64,000 nt of DNA from Burkholderiales bacterium (lineage in GTDB: Bacteria; Pseudomonadota; Gammaproteobacteria; Burkholderiales; Burkholderiaceae_C): the NCBI GenBank assembly GCA_016702555.1, contig JADJDV010000007.1, forward strand, positions 496,001-560,000, in the 5' to 3' direction. Position 1 is the first letter of the stretch. Each line of letters starts with the position of its first letter. Position numbers and translations under genes: made by a program. Shown here in pieces: positions 16,484 through 23,883 of this stretch. The notes below the pieces were generated by a model. That model was not told the DNA's origin. It made no database searches and saw only the letters and a program-made list of their open reading frames with translations.

Positions 16484-17080
16484 ATGAGCGGTTCTTCGTT
16501 GGTTTCACCCTTGCACCCGCGGTCAGAGCGACGCCAGTGGCTCGCCGCGCTGGCCGTGGGTGTGCTATTCGCAGGCTGCGCGAGTCGGCGACCAACGCCG
16601 GTGGCGCGCGGTGGTGCATCCTCGGGCGGCGCAGTGGAACGCCGCGTGCCGCCAGCCGTGCCGCCCACGCAAGCGCCGCTGATGCTGGATCCGGCCGGGC
16701 GCGAGGCCAGCGTGGCGCAGGCCATGCTGCTGGTTAATACGCCGTACCGCTACGGTGGCAACACGCCCGAGGGCGGCTTTGACTGCAGTGGGCTGGTGCA
16801 CTATGTGTTTGGTCAAGTGGCCGCCGGCGCCACGCGGTTGCCGCGCAGCACGGCGCAATGGGCGGCCGCCACCGTGCCGGTGGATGAGGCGGCGTTGCAA
16901 CGCGGTGACCTGGTGTTCTTCAACACCAGCGGGGCGGCGTTCTCTCACATGGGCATCTATGTCGGCGGCGGGCAGTTTGTGCACGCGCCGTCGAGTGGGG
17001 GGACGGTGCGCAAGGACCGCCTGGACAGTCGGTATTTTGGGCCGCGGTATTTGGGGGGGCGGCGGGTGTTTGCAGCTTGA
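16484..17080 (+). CDS. NlpC/P60 cell-wall hydrolase lipoprotein
   Basis: The 198-residue product has a lipoprotein signal with lipobox LFAGC (lipidated Cys32), a Pro/Ala-rich spacer, then an NlpC/P60 domain (about residues 77-195). The catalytic triad is visible: Cys101 in FDCSGLVHY, His155 in FSHMGIYVG and His167 in FVHAPS. Such enzymes cut gamma-D-Glu-mDAP or related peptide bonds in peptidoglycan. ATG 16484 follows GAGAGG at 6-nt spacing; a TTG at 16457 lies inside the palindrome and is unlikely. Confidence 0.87.
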   Translation: MSGSSLVSPLHPRSERRQWLAALAVGVLFAGCASRRPTPVARGGASSGGAVERRVPPAVPPTQAPLMLDPAGREASVAQAMLLVNTPYRYGGNTPEGGFDCSGLVHYVFGQVAAGATRLPRSTAQWAAATVPVDEAALQRGDLVFFNTSGAAFSHMGIYVGGGQFVHAPSSGGTVRKDRLDSRYFGPRYLGGRRVFAA

Positions 17081-17129
17081 GTTTTTGGGGTTGGGTGCGC
17101 GGTTGGCCGGGACTCGCCCCGGCGGGCGA

Positions 17130-17157
17130 CCTACTTTTCTTTTCAAAGAAAAGTAGG
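17130..17157. repeat. 28-bp near-perfect palindrome (CCTACTTTTCTTT arms)
   Basis: The 13-bp arms 17130-17142 and 17145-17157 are exact complements around a 2-bp centre. AT-rich against a GC-rich background. Such CTACTTTTCTTT...AAAGAAAAGTAG palindromes recur in Burkholderiales intergenic DNA. They could end transcription from both sides. Confidence 0.7.
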
Positions 17158-17410
17158 CAAAAGAAAGGTTTCCCACTGGCCGTGTCCCCTGCGCTTCGCT
17201 TCGGGGCAGCCTGCGATGCTCGGTCGTGTGGCGGCGCTGCGGAACTCACTGCGCGCTTGCAGCGCTTCGCTCGGACAGCCGCAGCGAGTCAGAGCACCAA
17301 GCATGGGCATGCTGCGCTGCCCATGCCCGCCCCGCGCCCTGCGCTTCTCGGCACGGCCAGAGGGAGTTGAAACCCACACGGGCCATCGCTGCGCTCGGCC
17401 TCGGGTTTTT

Positions 17411-17446
17411 TCTCCCTCTCCCTCTCCCTCTCCCTCTGGGAGAGGG
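17411..17446. repeat. Hexamer array (TCTCCC x4) leading into an inverted repeat
   Basis: Four exact TCTCCC units (17411-17434) are followed by TCTGGGAGAGGG, which can pair back with the array (CCCTCTCCC against GGGAGAGGG). A hexamer array of this kind can slip during replication and so may differ in copy number between strains. Confidence 0.7.
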
Positions 17447-17547
17447 TTGGGGTGAGGGCGACCCAGCATGATTGAGAACACCGCGTGGCTCTCATCCCAA
17501 CCTTCCCCCACAGGGGGAAGGAGCAAAAAGTCACTGCTCGGGGGTGC

Positions 17548-18735
17548 TTATAGCCCCGCCGCCGCCTTCAGCACCGCCGCCTTGTCCGTGCGCTCCCACG
17601 TGAACTCCGGCTCATCACGGCCGAAGTGGCCATAGGCGGCGGTTTTCTGGTAGATCGGGCGCTGCAGGTCGAGCATCTGGATGATGCCTTTTGGGCGCAG
17701 ATCGAAGTGCGCACGCACCAGCTTGGCGATTTCATCGTCGGCGATCTTGCCGGTGCCTTCGGTGTAGACGGTGATGTTCATCGGCTCGGCCACGCCGATG
17801 GCGTAGGCCACCTGGATCTGGCACTGGCGCGCGATGCCGGCGGCGACGATGTTCTTGGCCACGTAGCGGGCGGCGTAGGTGGCGCTGCGGTCCACCTTGG
17901 TCGGGTCCTTGCCGCTGAAGGCGCCGCCGCCGTGCGGGCAGGCGCCGCCGTAGGTGTCGACGATGATCTTGCGGCCGGTCAGGCCGCAGTCGCCCTGCGG
18001 GCCACCGACGACGAAGCGGCCGGTGGGGTTGATCAGGTACTTGGTGTCCTGCAGCCACTCCTTGGGCAGCACGGGCTTGATGATTTCCTCGACCACCGCC
18101 TCGATGAAGCTGGGCTTCATCCTGGTGGCGGATTCGCTCTGGTCGGGGCTGTGCTGGCTGGACAGCACCACGGTGTCGATCGAGTGCGGCTTGCCGTCGA
18201 CGTAGCGCATGGTCACCTGGCTCTTGGCGTCGGGGCGCAGAAAGGGCAGCTTGCCACTCTTGCGCAACTGCGCCTGGCGCTCGACCAGGCGGTGCGCGTA
18301 GTAGATGGGCGCAGGCATCAGCGTGTCGGTCTCGTCGCAGGCGTAGCCGAACATCAGGCCCTGGTCGCCGGCGCCGGTGTTCAGGTGGTCGTCGCTCGCG
18401 TGGTCGACGCCCTGGGCGATGTCGTTGCTCTGCTTGTCGTAGCAGACCATGACGGCGCAGCCCTTGTAGTCGATGCCGTATTCGGTGTTGTCGTAGCCGA
18501 TGCGCTTGATGGTGTCGCGCGCCACCTGGATGTAGTCGACGGTGGCGTTGGTGGTGATCTCACCGGCCAGCACGACCAGGCCGGTGTTGGTCAGGGTCTC
18601 GGCGGCCACGCGCGAACGCGGATCCTGCGCCAGCACGGCGTCGAGAATGGCGTCGGAAATCTGGTCGGCCACCTTGTCGGGATGGCCTTCAGAGACGGAC
18701 TCAGAGGTGAAGAGAAAGCTGTTCGCCAGTTCCAT
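17548..18735 (-). CDS. metK: S-adenosylmethionine synthase
   Basis: The 395-residue product shows all MetK signatures: SEGHPDKVADQISDAILD near the N-terminus, GAGDQGLMFGYACDET, and the P-loop-like GGGAFSGKDPTKVDRSATY. It makes SAM from methionine and ATP as a cytoplasmic tetramer. ATG 18735 follows CTGGAG at 7-nt spacing. It is divergent from the acyltransferase pair at 18876, a conserved arrangement in Burkholderiales as I recall. I looked for a SAM riboswitch in the 140-bp leader and saw none that I recognise. Confidence 0.97.
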   Translation of the reverse strand: MELANSFLFTSESVSEGHPDKVADQISDAILDAVLAQDPRSRVAAETLTNTGLVVLAGEITTNATVDYIQVARDTIKRIGYDNTEYGIDYKGCAVMVCYDKQSNDIAQGVDHASDDHLNTGAGDQGLMFGYACDETDTLMPAPIYYAHRLVERQAQLRKSGKLPFLRPDAKSQVTMRYVDGKPHSIDTVVLSSQHSPDQSESATRMKPSFIEAVVEEIIKPVLPKEWLQDTKYLINPTGRFVVGGPQGDCGLTGRKIIVDTYGGACPHGGGAFSGKDPTKVDRSATYAARYVAKNIVAAGIARQCQIQVAYAIGVAEPMNITVYTEGTGKIADDEIAKLVRAHFDLRPKGIIQMLDLQRPIYQKTAAYGHFGRDEPEFTWERTDKAAVLKAAAGL

Positions 18736-18875
18736 TGAATAAACTCCAGAGGTTTGAACAATCCGCGTTGCCAAACTTTTCGGTAGCACTGGCGAACGCT
18801 TTAGCAGCACTTGTTTAACGTCGCCCTGCAAGTAGTTCCGTAACTCGGCGACCGCAGCATTTTAGTCCAATCCTC

Positions 18876-19709
18876 ATGCTTGCCCTGTACCGCTTTGCCG
18901 CGCGCTGGCCGCTCGGGCTGCTGCATGCGCTGGGTGCGCTGCTGGGCTGGCTGACCTGGGCCGCGTCGCCCACTTACCGGCGCCGCATCGGCGCGCACGC
19001 GCGTCTGGCGGGTTACCGCTTTGACGAGGTGCGCGCCAGCGTGGCGCACGCCGGACGGATGGCGCTGGAGACACCGCGCCTGTGGTTTGGCGCGCCGGTG
19101 CCGGTCGAATGGCAAGGCGCCGACCTGCTGGAGCAGGCCTACGCCGCGCGCCAGGGCATCGTCTTCATGACGCCGCACCTGGGCTGCTTCGAGATCACGG
19201 CGCAGGCGGTGGGCGCGCGCTATCACGCCGGGCACGGGCCGATCACGGTGCTGTACCGGCCGCCGCGCCAGGCGGCGCTGGCCGCGGTGGTGGAGACGGC
19301 GCGCCGGCGCGAGGGCCTGGAGACCGCGCCCACCACGCTGGCCGGCGTGCGCCAGATGATCCGGGCGCTGCGCGCTGGCCGCGCCGTCGGCCTGCTGCCC
19401 GACCAGGTGCCACCCGAAGGCATGGGCCTGTGGTCGCCGGTCTTTGGCCAGCCGGCCTACACCATGACGCTGGCCGCGCGGCTGATCCAGCAGACCGGCG
19501 CCACGCCGCTGCTGGCCTGGGGCGAGCGGCTGCCGGGCGCGCGCGGCTTTCGCATCCACGTGCAGGCTTTTCCCGCGCCGCTCAGCGCCGACCTGGACAG
19601 CGCCGTGGCGCAGATCAACCGCGCCATGGAAGCATTGATTCGCCAGTGCCCGCAGCAGTACCTGTGGGGCTATGGCCGCTACAAGCAACCGAGGCAGCTC
19701 ACTGCATGA
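18876..19709 (+). CDS. Lipid A biosynthesis (lauroyl/myristoyl-type) acyltransferase, first copy
   Basis: The 277-residue product has a single N-terminal membrane anchor (about residues 10-30) and an LpxL/LpxM acyltransferase domain. The catalytic HxxxxE motif is H101-E106 (HLGCFE). Further family blocks are VLYRPPRQAAL and GLLPDQVPPEGMGLWSPVFG. It would add a secondary acyl chain to the Kdo2-lipid A precursor at the inner membrane. Its stop overlaps the start of a second family member (ATGA at 19706), so the two are translated together and may add chains at different positions. Confidence 0.85.
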   Translation: MLALYRFAARWPLGLLHALGALLGWLTWAASPTYRRRIGAHARLAGYRFDEVRASVAHAGRMALETPRLWFGAPVPVEWQGADLLEQAYAARQGIVFMTPHLGCFEITAQAVGARYHAGHGPITVLYRPPRQAALAAVVETARRREGLETAPTTLAGVRQMIRALRAGRAVGLLPDQVPPEGMGLWSPVFGQPAYTMTLAARLIQQTGATPLLAWGERLPGARGFRIHVQAFPAPLSADLDSAVAQINRAMEALIRQCPQQYLWGYGRYKQPRQLTA

Positions 19710-20569
19710 CGCATCCCGGCGTCCTCTTCATGCGCGCGCTGGCGCCCTGGCCGCTGGGCGTGGTGCGCGCGCTGGGCGGCGTGCTGGGTCGTTTGCTGTT
19801 TCTGCTGGCGCGGCGGCGCCGGCGCATCGCGCTGACCAATCTGCGCCTGGCGTTCCCGGGCCTGAGCGAGGCCGAGCGCCTGGCGCTGGCGCGGCGCAAC
19901 TTCGTGTATTTCGCGCAGGCCTTCCTGGATCGTTCCTGGCTGTGGCATGGCGACTCCGAGGTGGTGCGCCAGCGCCTGCGCATCACCGGCGCGGTGGACG
20001 ATCTGACGCGTGCGGGGGCGGTGGTGATGTTCGCCCCGCACTTCTACGGCATGGACGCCGGTGGCAGCGCCATCATGCAGCAGATCGACCGGCCCGCCTG
20101 CACCATTTACTCGACCCAGAACAACCGGGCGCTGGACGAATGGATGCAGCGCGGCCGCCAGCGCTTTGGCGACGCCACGCTGCTGTCGCGCACCGAGGGC
20201 GTCAAGCCGATCGTGCGCGCGCTGCGCGAGGGCAAGATGCTGTACCTGCTGCCCGACATGGACCTGGGTCCGCACGAATCCGTGTTCGTGCCCTTCTACG
20301 GCGTGCCGACGGCGACCGTGCCCTCGCTGTCGCGCTTTGCCAAGCTGGGGCAGGCGCGCGTGGTGCCGGTGGTCACGCGCCTGACCGACTTCGGCTACGA
20401 AGTGAAGGTGCATCCGGCCTGGCCCGACTACCCGACGGCCGACGCCAGTGCCGACGCCGTGCTGATGAACCAGCGCCTGCAGGGCTACATCGACGAGATG
20501 CCCGATCAGTATTACTGGGTGCACAAGCGCTTCAAGACGCGGCCGCCGGGGGAGGCTTCGTTGTATTGA
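19706..20569 (+). CDS. Lipid A biosynthesis acyltransferase, second copy
   Basis: The 287-residue product belongs to the same LpxL/HtrB family as the gene it overlaps. It has an N-terminal membrane segment, an RRRRRIALTNLRLAFPGL region typical of LpxL, the catalytic motif H112-D117 (HFYGMD), and LLPDMDLGPHESVFVPFYG. The intact HxxxxD motif contrasts with the gene at 5764. A secondary acyltransferase role in lipid A synthesis is well supported; which chain position is not. Confidence 0.87.
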   Translation: MTHPGVLFMRALAPWPLGVVRALGGVLGRLLFLLARRRRRIALTNLRLAFPGLSEAERLALARRNFVYFAQAFLDRSWLWHGDSEVVRQRLRITGAVDDLTRAGAVVMFAPHFYGMDAGGSAIMQQIDRPACTIYSTQNNRALDEWMQRGRQRFGDATLLSRTEGVKPIVRALREGKMLYLLPDMDLGPHESVFVPFYGVPTATVPSLSRFAKLGQARVVPVVTRLTDFGYEVKVHPAWPDYPTADASADAVLMNQRLQGYIDEMPDQYYWVHKRFKTRPPGEASLY

Positions 20570-20621
20570 CGGCCCCGCCCGCCACGCCTGCGCTGGCGTG
20601 GGGTGCTGGTCGGCTTGTCGT

Positions 20622-21611
20622 TCACGCGGCCAGGAAGCGCCCGATGGACGTCGCCACCCGCTGCGGCTGCTCGTGCACCACCCAGTGCGTGGCGCGCTCG
20701 ATGCGCTCCAGCCGCATGTGCGGCACCCAGCGCTCCAGGCCGTCGAGCAGGCTGGGCAGCAGCGCACTGTCCTGCATTGCCCACAGCAGCAGGGTGGGCA
20801 GGGTCACGGTGAAGGCGCCGGGCGGCAGCGCGAGCTCGGCCGCGGCAGCATCGCCTGCGAGCGCCGGCCGCAGGGGCGAGGCGCGGTAGTAGTTCAAACC
20901 GCCCGTCAGGCCGGCGCCGGGGCGCGAGCCGTCGCCCGACCACACGGCGCGGTACTGCGCGCGCAGGGCATCGTTCATCCAGCCGGCGCCTTCCGGCAAG
21001 GTGGGGGCGTGATCTTGTGCGAGTCCGTCGTCGGCAGCCTGGGCCGCTGCGCCCGAGGCACCCATCAGATCGAAGAAAGGCCACAGGCGCGCGAAGTCGT
21101 TCTCGGCCAGCAGGCTTTCCGCGTCGGGGCGGATCAGGAAGTTCATGTAGGCGCTGGCGGCCTGCTGCGCCGGGCTGTGCTGCAACTCGCGCAGAAAGGT
21201 CTGCGGGTGCGGCGAGTTGATGATGATCAGGCGCTGCATCAGTTCGGGCCGCATGGCGGCCAGGTTCCAGGCCACGGCGCCGCCCCAGTCGTGCGCCACC
21301 AGCGCGGCGAGCTGGCCGCCAGCGCCGCATTCGGCGGTGATCAGCGCGGCAACGTCCTGCACCAGTTGCTTGGGGTGGTAGGCCGCCACGTCGGCGGGGC
21401 TGCTGGACTGCTCGTAGCCGCGCAGGTTGGGTGCCACGCAACGGTAACCGCCGTGCTCGGGCTGGGCGAAATGCGCCAGCAGTTCGTCCCACGCGAAGGC
21501 GGCTTCGGGAAAGCCGTGCAGGAACATCAGCACCGGGCGGCCGCGCGCGCCGGCGGAGCGGCAGCTCAAGGCGATGCCGTGGGGCAGCTCGGCGATCCAG
21601 GTGTCGATCAT
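20622..21611 (-). CDS. Alpha/beta hydrolase (epoxide-hydrolase-like)
   Basis: The 329-residue cytoplasmic enzyme has oxyanion motif HGFPE (32-36), nucleophile elbow VAHDWGGAVAW with Asp108 as likely nucleophile, and a C-terminal RATHWVVHEQP carrying the catalytic His. An Asp rather than Ser nucleophile after HGFPE points to epoxide hydrolases or haloalkane dehalogenases; HGFPE favours the former. ATG 21611 is used; an upstream ATG at 21659 would run into the divergent DUF488 leader. The substrate is unknown and no pathway genes adjoin. Confidence 0.78.
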   Translation of the reverse strand: MIDTWIAELPHGIALSCRSAGARGRPVLMFLHGFPEAAFAWDELLAHFAQPEHGGYRCVAPNLRGYEQSSSPADVAAYHPKQLVQDVAALITAECGAGGQLAALVAHDWGGAVAWNLAAMRPELMQRLIIINSPHPQTFLRELQHSPAQQAASAYMNFLIRPDAESLLAENDFARLWPFFDLMGASGAAAQAADDGLAQDHAPTLPEGAGWMNDALRAQYRAVWSGDGSRPGAGLTGGLNYYRASPLRPALAGDAAAAELALPPGAFTVTLPTLLLWAMQDSALLPSLLDGLERWVPHMRLERIERATHWVVHEQPQRVATSIGRFLAA

Positions 21612-21703
21612 GGGCTTCCTTGCGGTGGTGATGGGCGCTTCGGCGGCGGTCCGGCGCATGCTATCGTGAAGACCATGTGCCGGATGTCCGCAGGAGGATT
21701 TGC

Positions 21704-22117
21704 ATGACGATCCGCGTGCTTCGCTTGGGCAGCCCGCGCGCCAAGGACGAGGGCCTGCGCATCGGCACCGTGCGGCGCCCGCCGCGCGGCGTGCCGAAGG
21801 AGCGCTTCGCCGCCGACGACTGGTACGACCTGTGGTATCCGAACCTCTCGCCCAGTCCTGATGTCATGAAGCTGGCGCTGTCGACCCACAGTGAGCCGGA
21901 TGCGGCCAAGGCGGACAAGGACTGGGCGCTGTTCACGCGCCTGTTCCGCAAGGAGATGGCCAGCGCCGACGCGGCGCGCACGCTGGACCTGCTGGCCGCG
22001 TTGTCGCACCAGACGAATTTCGCCATCGGCTGCTATTGCGAGGACGAGGCGCGCTGCCACCGCTCGGTGTTGCGCGCCTTGCTGACCGAGCGAGGGGCGA
22101 AACTGGCTCCCCCCTGA
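21704..22117 (+). CDS. DUF488 family protein
   Basis: The 137-residue soluble protein starts at ATG 21704 after a perfect AGGAGG (21692-21697). The C-terminal CYCEDEARCHRSVLRALL is the DUF488 hallmark, a Cys/His cluster that looks metal-binding or catalytic. Function of the family is not established. Divergent from the hydrolase gene. Confidence 0.85.
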   Translation: MTIRVLRLGSPRAKDEGLRIGTVRRPPRGVPKERFAADDWYDLWYPNLSPSPDVMKLALSTHSEPDAAKADKDWALFTRLFRKEMASADAARTLDLLAALSHQTNFAIGCYCEDEARCHRSVLRALLTERGAKLAPP

Positions 22118-22146
22118 TTCACTGCTCATCTGAAACTTCGATAACC

Positions 22147-22220
22147 GTCATTCCCGCGAAGGCGGGAATCTAGGTGTTTGACCAGCGTTGCCGCTGGATC
22201 CCCGCCTGCGCGGGGATGAC
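22147..22220. repeat. REP-type palindrome copy 2
   Basis: The left arm 22147-22173 (GTCATTCCCGCGAAGG...) and right arm 22194-22220 (CTGGATCCCCGCCTGC...) form a long imperfect stem with a 20-bp loop. It is the same element as 5619-5692, here without the extra tandem half-arm. It lies between the convergent DUF488 and engB genes and may end transcription of both. Confidence 0.78.
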
Positions 22221-22245
22221 GAGAAGGGTCACGCGCGGGTCTGCG

Positions 22246-22974
22246 TCACGATGGAGCAGGCACTGCGAGCGTGCTGCCATCGTCGGTACCGCCGCCCACA
22301 CGGTCCACCACCTGCCGCAGCCACACCGCCGCGTCCTCCACGCCTTGCCGCTTGAGCGCCGAGAACAGCATCACCTCGCCGCCGCCCGCTTGCAGTTTGG
22401 TGATCTGCAGCGCCTTGGCCTGATCGCTGCGGTTCAGTTTGTCGGCCTTGGTCAGCAGGATCAGGAACGGCAGGCCGTCTTCGACGCGCGGGCGGATCAC
22501 CTCCAGCAGCGCCTCGTCAAGCTCCTTCAGGCCGTGGCGCGGATCGCACAGCATCACCACGGCGGCCAGGTTGGCGCGCGAGACCAGGTAGTTGGCCATC
22601 ACCCGCTGCCAGCGCAGCTTGTCGGCCAGCGGCACTGCCGCGTAGCCGTAGCCGGGCAGGTCGGCCAGCACGGCGTCGGTGGCGCCCTGGCGACCGAGCG
22701 CAAACAGGTTGATGTGCTGCGTGCGCCCCGGCTTCTTGGACGCATAGGCCAGTTGCGTCTGCTGCGTCAGCGTGTTGATGGCGGTGGACTTGCCGGCGTT
22801 GGAGCGGCCGACGAAGGCGATTTCGGGCAACTCCAGCGGCGGCAGCTGGTGCAGCTGGGCGGCGGTGGTCAGAAAACGTGCCGTGTGCAGCCAGCCCAGC
22901 GCCTCGCGCGCGGCGCCCGACACGGGGGCTGGCGCGGCGCGCGGACGGGTGGGGGCGGACGAAGAGCTAGACAT
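22246..22974 (-). CDS. engB: Ribosome-biogenesis GTPase EngB (YihA/YsxC)
   Basis: The 242-residue GTPase has G1 GRSNAGKST (56-64), G3 DLPGYG and G4 TKAD. It also has the EngB-specific QLPPLELPEIAFVG lead and the lariat region RTQHINLF. It acts in 50S ribosomal subunit assembly. Divergent from the cytochrome c gene, which starts 114 bp away. Confidence 0.95.
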   Translation of the reverse strand: MSSSSSAPTRPRAAPAPVSGAAREALGWLHTARFLTTAAQLHQLPPLELPEIAFVGRSNAGKSTAINTLTQQTQLAYASKKPGRTQHINLFALGRQGATDAVLADLPGYGYAAVPLADKLRWQRVMANYLVSRANLAAVVMLCDPRHGLKELDEALLEVIRPRVEDGLPFLILLTKADKLNRSDQAKALQITKLQAGGGEVMLFSALKRQGVEDAAVWLRQVVDRVGGGTDDGSTLAVPAPS

Positions 22975-23087
22975 GGGTCAAGTAAGCTGCATCGCCTGCC
23001 CGGGAAAGTCGGGCAGGCGTGGGTGACCATTGTAGAATCGCGGGGTTTAGCGTCCCCCCGACCCCCGTTTCAAGAAGACGTCCGCCC

Positions 23088-23705
23088 ATGAAGCCGTTTG
23101 CCGCCCTCCTGATTGCGTCGCTGGTCTCCGCCAGCGCCTTTGCAGCCGATGCGCCGGCTGCGCCCAAAGTGGACCTGGCCAAAGGCGCCCAAAGCTATGC
23201 GGCGATCTGCGTCGCCTGCCACGGGGCCGATGGCAACTCCAGCGTGCCCCTGCAGCCCAGCCTGGCGCAGCAGCATCCTTCGTACATCCACAAGCAGATG
23301 ATGGAGTTCAAGAGCGGCGTGCGCCAGGACCCGATCATGCAGGGCTTCGCCGCTGCGATGAGCGAGGAGGACTCGCGCAACATCGCCGGCTGGCTGGCCA
23401 CGCAGAAGGCCAAGCCCGGCTTCGCCAAGGAAAAAGACCTGGTGCTGCTGGGCGAGCGCATCTACCGCGGTGGCATCGCCGAGCGGCATATTCCGGCCTG
23501 CGCCGGTTGCCACAGCCCCAACGGTGCCGGCATTCCGTCGCAGTACCCGCGCCTGTCGGGCCAGCACGCCGACTACACCGTCAAGCAGATGGCGGCCTTC
23601 CGCGACGGCACGCGCGCCAACAACGCCGTCATGCAGGGCGTGGCCGCGCGCATGAACGACCGCGAGATCAAGGCGGTGTCCGACTACGTGGCCGGCCTGC
23701 GCTGA
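23088..23705 (+). CDS. Diheme cytochrome c (c4-like), periplasmic
   Basis: The 205-residue product has a signal peptide (cleavage near AFAAD, residue 20) and two haem-binding motifs, CVACH (41-45) and CAGCH (about 138-142). Each is followed by the conserved cytochrome c4-type RLSGQH/SLAQQHPSYI region and a distal Met (PIMQGFAA, NAVMQGVAA). It shuttles electrons in the periplasm, typically to a terminal oxidase. Its maturation would need the ResB/CcsA pair directly downstream. It has its own terminator at 23729. Confidence 0.9.
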   Translation: MKPFAALLIASLVSASAFAADAPAAPKVDLAKGAQSYAAICVACHGADGNSSVPLQPSLAQQHPSYIHKQMMEFKSGVRQDPIMQGFAAAMSEEDSRNIAGWLATQKAKPGFAKEKDLVLLGERIYRGGIAERHIPACAGCHSPNGAGIPSQYPRLSGQHADYTVKQMAAFRDGTRANNAVMQGVAARMNDREIKAVSDYVAGLR

Positions 23706-23728
23706 GCACCCACCCAATCCTGGACCCG

Positions 23729-23765
23729 AGGCCGTGCCCGGTAACCCCGGCGCGGCCTTGTTTTC
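23729..23765 (+). terminator. Intrinsic terminator after the cytochrome c gene
   Basis: The 10-bp arms AGGCCGTGCC (23729-23738) and GGCGCGGCCT (23749-23758) pair with one G-T wobble around a 10-nt loop and are followed by TGTTTTCTT. It separates the cytochrome gene from resB, so resB should have its own promoter. Confidence 0.75.
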
Positions 23766-23779
23766 TTGAACGTGGCAAA

Positions 23780-23793
23780 CTGACTCAAGTCAA
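23780..23793 (+). promoter_or_regulatory. Possible FNR/Dnr-type operator upstream of resB
   Basis: CTGAC-TCAA-GTCAA is a dyad close to the FNR/ANR consensus (TTGAT-N4-ATCAA), centred about 97 bp before the resB start and just after the terminator. Oxygen-responsive control of cytochrome c maturation would make sense. No convincing -10 sequence was found at the expected distance, so this is tentative. Confidence 0.25.
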
Positions 23794-23883
23794 GAAATTC
23801 CGCCAAGCAGTGAACCCCCGCCGCCCGCGCGCGCTCCAAGCCCCCAGCGCCCGCCCATTTGCCGCGGCGCCGACCCCGTCCGC

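Larger units (their letters stand above)
17081..17547. other. Gene-free, repeat-rich intergenic region between convergent genes
   Basis: Both flanking genes (NlpC lipoprotein and metK) end here. The 467 bp hold a near-perfect palindrome (17130-17157), a GC-rich stretch without credible coding (17163-17400), a TCTCCC hexamer array running into an inverted repeat (17411-17446), and a related C-run/G-run palindrome at about 17500-17522. Short open frames exist on both strands but have neither ribosome binding sites nor sensible protein composition. I read it as accumulated REP-like elements acting as a bidirectional termination zone. Confidence 0.6.

Noticed and set aside
17163..17400. Short overlapping open frames after the NlpC gene
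   Set aside because: No ribosome binding sites, Arg/Pro/Ala-rich random composition and dense repeats around them.
18736..18875. Possible SAM-sensing riboswitch in the metK leader
   Set aside because: The leader has a good ribosome binding site but no arrangement that I could fit to SAM-I, SAM-II, SAM-IV or SAH riboswitch consensus.
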